From positions 20,353,538-20,417,537 of the forward strand of contig OX467091.1 in NCBI GenBank assembly GCA_950106755.1: a DNA stretch of 64,000 bases, written 5' to 3'. Positions 62,505 through 64,000 of the stretch are shown in pieces. Each line of letters starts with the position of its first letter. The first letter of the stretch is position 1. The position numbers and the translations under genes are program-made. This DNA comes from Climacium dendroides (Eukaryota; Streptophyta; Bryopsida; Hypnales; Climaciaceae). The notes under the pieces are model-generated. The model saw only the letters and a program-made list of their open reading frames with translations, did no database searches and had not been told where the DNA came from.

Positions 62505-62732
62505 AACCTTCAAAGGACAAGCTGGTCACAATGGAAATCCTCTGTTTGGATATGTTTGGATATCTTATGGGCTTAAAAAAATGCAAAAACATTCATTGGA
62601 AGACAAACTACTGTGAAAGGCATTTCCTTTTCACACAAAATTTGAAGGATGAATAGTTGCATTTTTGTCCTACATAGAGAGATTCTTTATCATTCATCAG
62701 CTAAAAAATGTCTTCCACGTTGTTTATGGGTT
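62505..62732. mobile_element. MITE-like element, family B, copy 3
   Basis: 228 bases in the same orientation as 39706-39930, with matching blocks AAAATTTGAAGGATGAATAG and AGAGATTCTTTATCATTCAT. The terminal repeats are worn (AACCTTCAAA and TTATGGGTT). Confidence 0.65.
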
Positions 62733-64000
62733 AAAGCTATTTGCAGTTAAGTTCTTTATTTCATCTTATACTTTCTATTTTTTTTATGATTTTCTAAAAT
62801 ATGGAAACAACTTTTTAGTGGACATTTCCCCATACATTCTCAATCCCATATTTCAACTCAATTTTATAACATAATAACAAAAAACTTGAAGTTCCAAAAA
62901 TACAAAAGAAACTAAAGAGAATTCAAAGCTTATTATCCTTCTTTGTGAGGCTTGCAATTTTTTTTGGGTTCCCACCTCATATACTAAAATCTTGCAATTT
63001 AAATGGTCTATATTATTAAAAAAAATTATCACTCATATTTCTAGTAATTTTGGACCCCAACATTATCTAATTTTTTTCATTTTTACATTCTGTACTTGAA
63101 ATGATATTTTTTAAAACACACTGATGAACCTTGAGGGATTGATTGAAGGCACCATGATTTGCCACTCTATAAATCCAAAATGACTTCTAAAAATTCAATG
63201 ATAGAGGCAATGATAAAGCCATGTAAATGTCAGGGTTTATTTTACAAGACAAGGACCTTCTAACGTGTTCTCTTATTTGTCCACTTAAGGATATCTCCCT
63301 TCAATGAACATGTACATAGTTTAATTGTTATTTGCTTTGACATCTTACAATCAATTGAAGGACCTTGGATGTATAAACTTTTCTAACAACAAATGGTTTT
63401 TAGAAATTCAATAATAAAAGCAATGATAAAGTCATGTAAACATCATAGTTTATTTTACAAGATAGGAACCTTCTTATCTATTCTCTCACAAAATGTCTTC
63501 CGTCTAATGAAGATACTATCATTTGTTTTGACATCTTGAAGTCAATTGTGGGACCTTAAATGCACATACTCTTCAAGAACACCAATCACTCTCAATGGTT
63601 GGAGTTATTATCTTCTTTTTCCTTAAATTGTATCATCAATTCGAAGTGGTAAACTAAGTAGTAAAAATGATTTCCTTACAAGGTCCACAAAATTTATTTG
63701 CATTCTAATTCAATCAAGATATGACACTGCAAACATTCAATGCTAAAATAAAAATCTCTATATCACAAAAAAACCATTTATTGATTACAAATTGTTTTGA
63801 TATTGATTAAGTAGCTTTGGTATTTTTTTAATTAATCTTTAAAAACCAATTTTGTTGTCATATAGCCAAATTTCAATTCCAAATTCAATTTAACCTTAAC
63901 ATTGGATTTGGATTTTCAATGAAATATGCTTATATACATGGAACTAAATGATATCTAGCAATCTCAAAAATACCTATTAATTTACATCACAAGTTCTAAA
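62733..64000. other. AT-rich DNA with a 213-bp direct duplication, no gene seen
   Basis: No gene found. Between about 63186 and 63595 a segment with GCAATGATAAAG(C/T)CATGTAAA and TTTATTTTACAAGA occurs twice at a 213-base spacing, with clear divergence. The rest is AT-rich. Confidence 0.45.

Noticed and set aside
1..64000. CRISPR arrays, operons or bacterial islands
   Set aside because: All recognised genes have spliceosomal introns and plant-type products; no regularly spaced repeat arrays were seen.

Overview
The window is nuclear DNA of a land plant. The genes have GT-AG introns, gene-rich islands of moderate GC content alternate with long AT-rich deserts full of small inverted-repeat elements, and the gene set includes a plastid SecA2, a RUS protein, a PIP aquaporin and a plant-type CK2 beta. 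The style (short to medium introns, AT-rich spacers, a GH78 rhamnosidase) suggests a bryophyte, perhaps a moss, but this is inferred from look and feel. I cannot name the species.

Layout, left to right. Carboxypeptidase D/SOL1-type gene (minus, 1206-6272, 14 exons). A small uncertain ORF (6428-6703). A truncated copy of the SecA2 5' region (6784-7881) joined directly to a RUS/DUF647 gene (plus, 7877-12467, 10 exons). A decayed hAT element (about 14190-17950). A minus-strand cluster of box C/D snoRNA genes (about 18700-19140) with a TATA/telobox promoter at 19270-19305. An AT-rich desert with MITEs. The full SecA2 gene (plus, 23199-27498). A second desert. A PIP aquaporin gene (minus, 33573-37575). 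A third desert. An APC/C-type E2 gene, UBE2C/UBC19-like (plus, 46198-48577). An alpha-L-rhamnosidase gene (minus, 50652-53476) whose only intron carries a Stowaway-type MITE. An AT-rich stretch with a Ty3/gypsy relic. A CK2 beta gene (minus, 58336-60519). A GC-rich tandem repeat (61541-61875), then AT-rich DNA to the end.

The seven protein genes are unrelated in function; this is ordinary eukaryotic gene order, not an operon or a pathway cluster. For each of them I assembled exons by hand from splice sites and family similarity, and each model gives a whole number of codons. The most unusual items are: (1) the SecA2-to-RUS junction, where a recent, internally deleted copy of the SecA2 5' end 16 kb away now supplies the upstream region and the start codon of the RUS gene; (2) the tandem box C/D snoRNAs, one with a perfect 9-bp terminal stem, whose D' guide fits a known 18S rRNA methylation site; (3) a hAT transposase reading frame broken by six stop codons but no frameshift; (4) several MITE families with copies in both orientations. 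I see no obviously new enzymatic or defence system.
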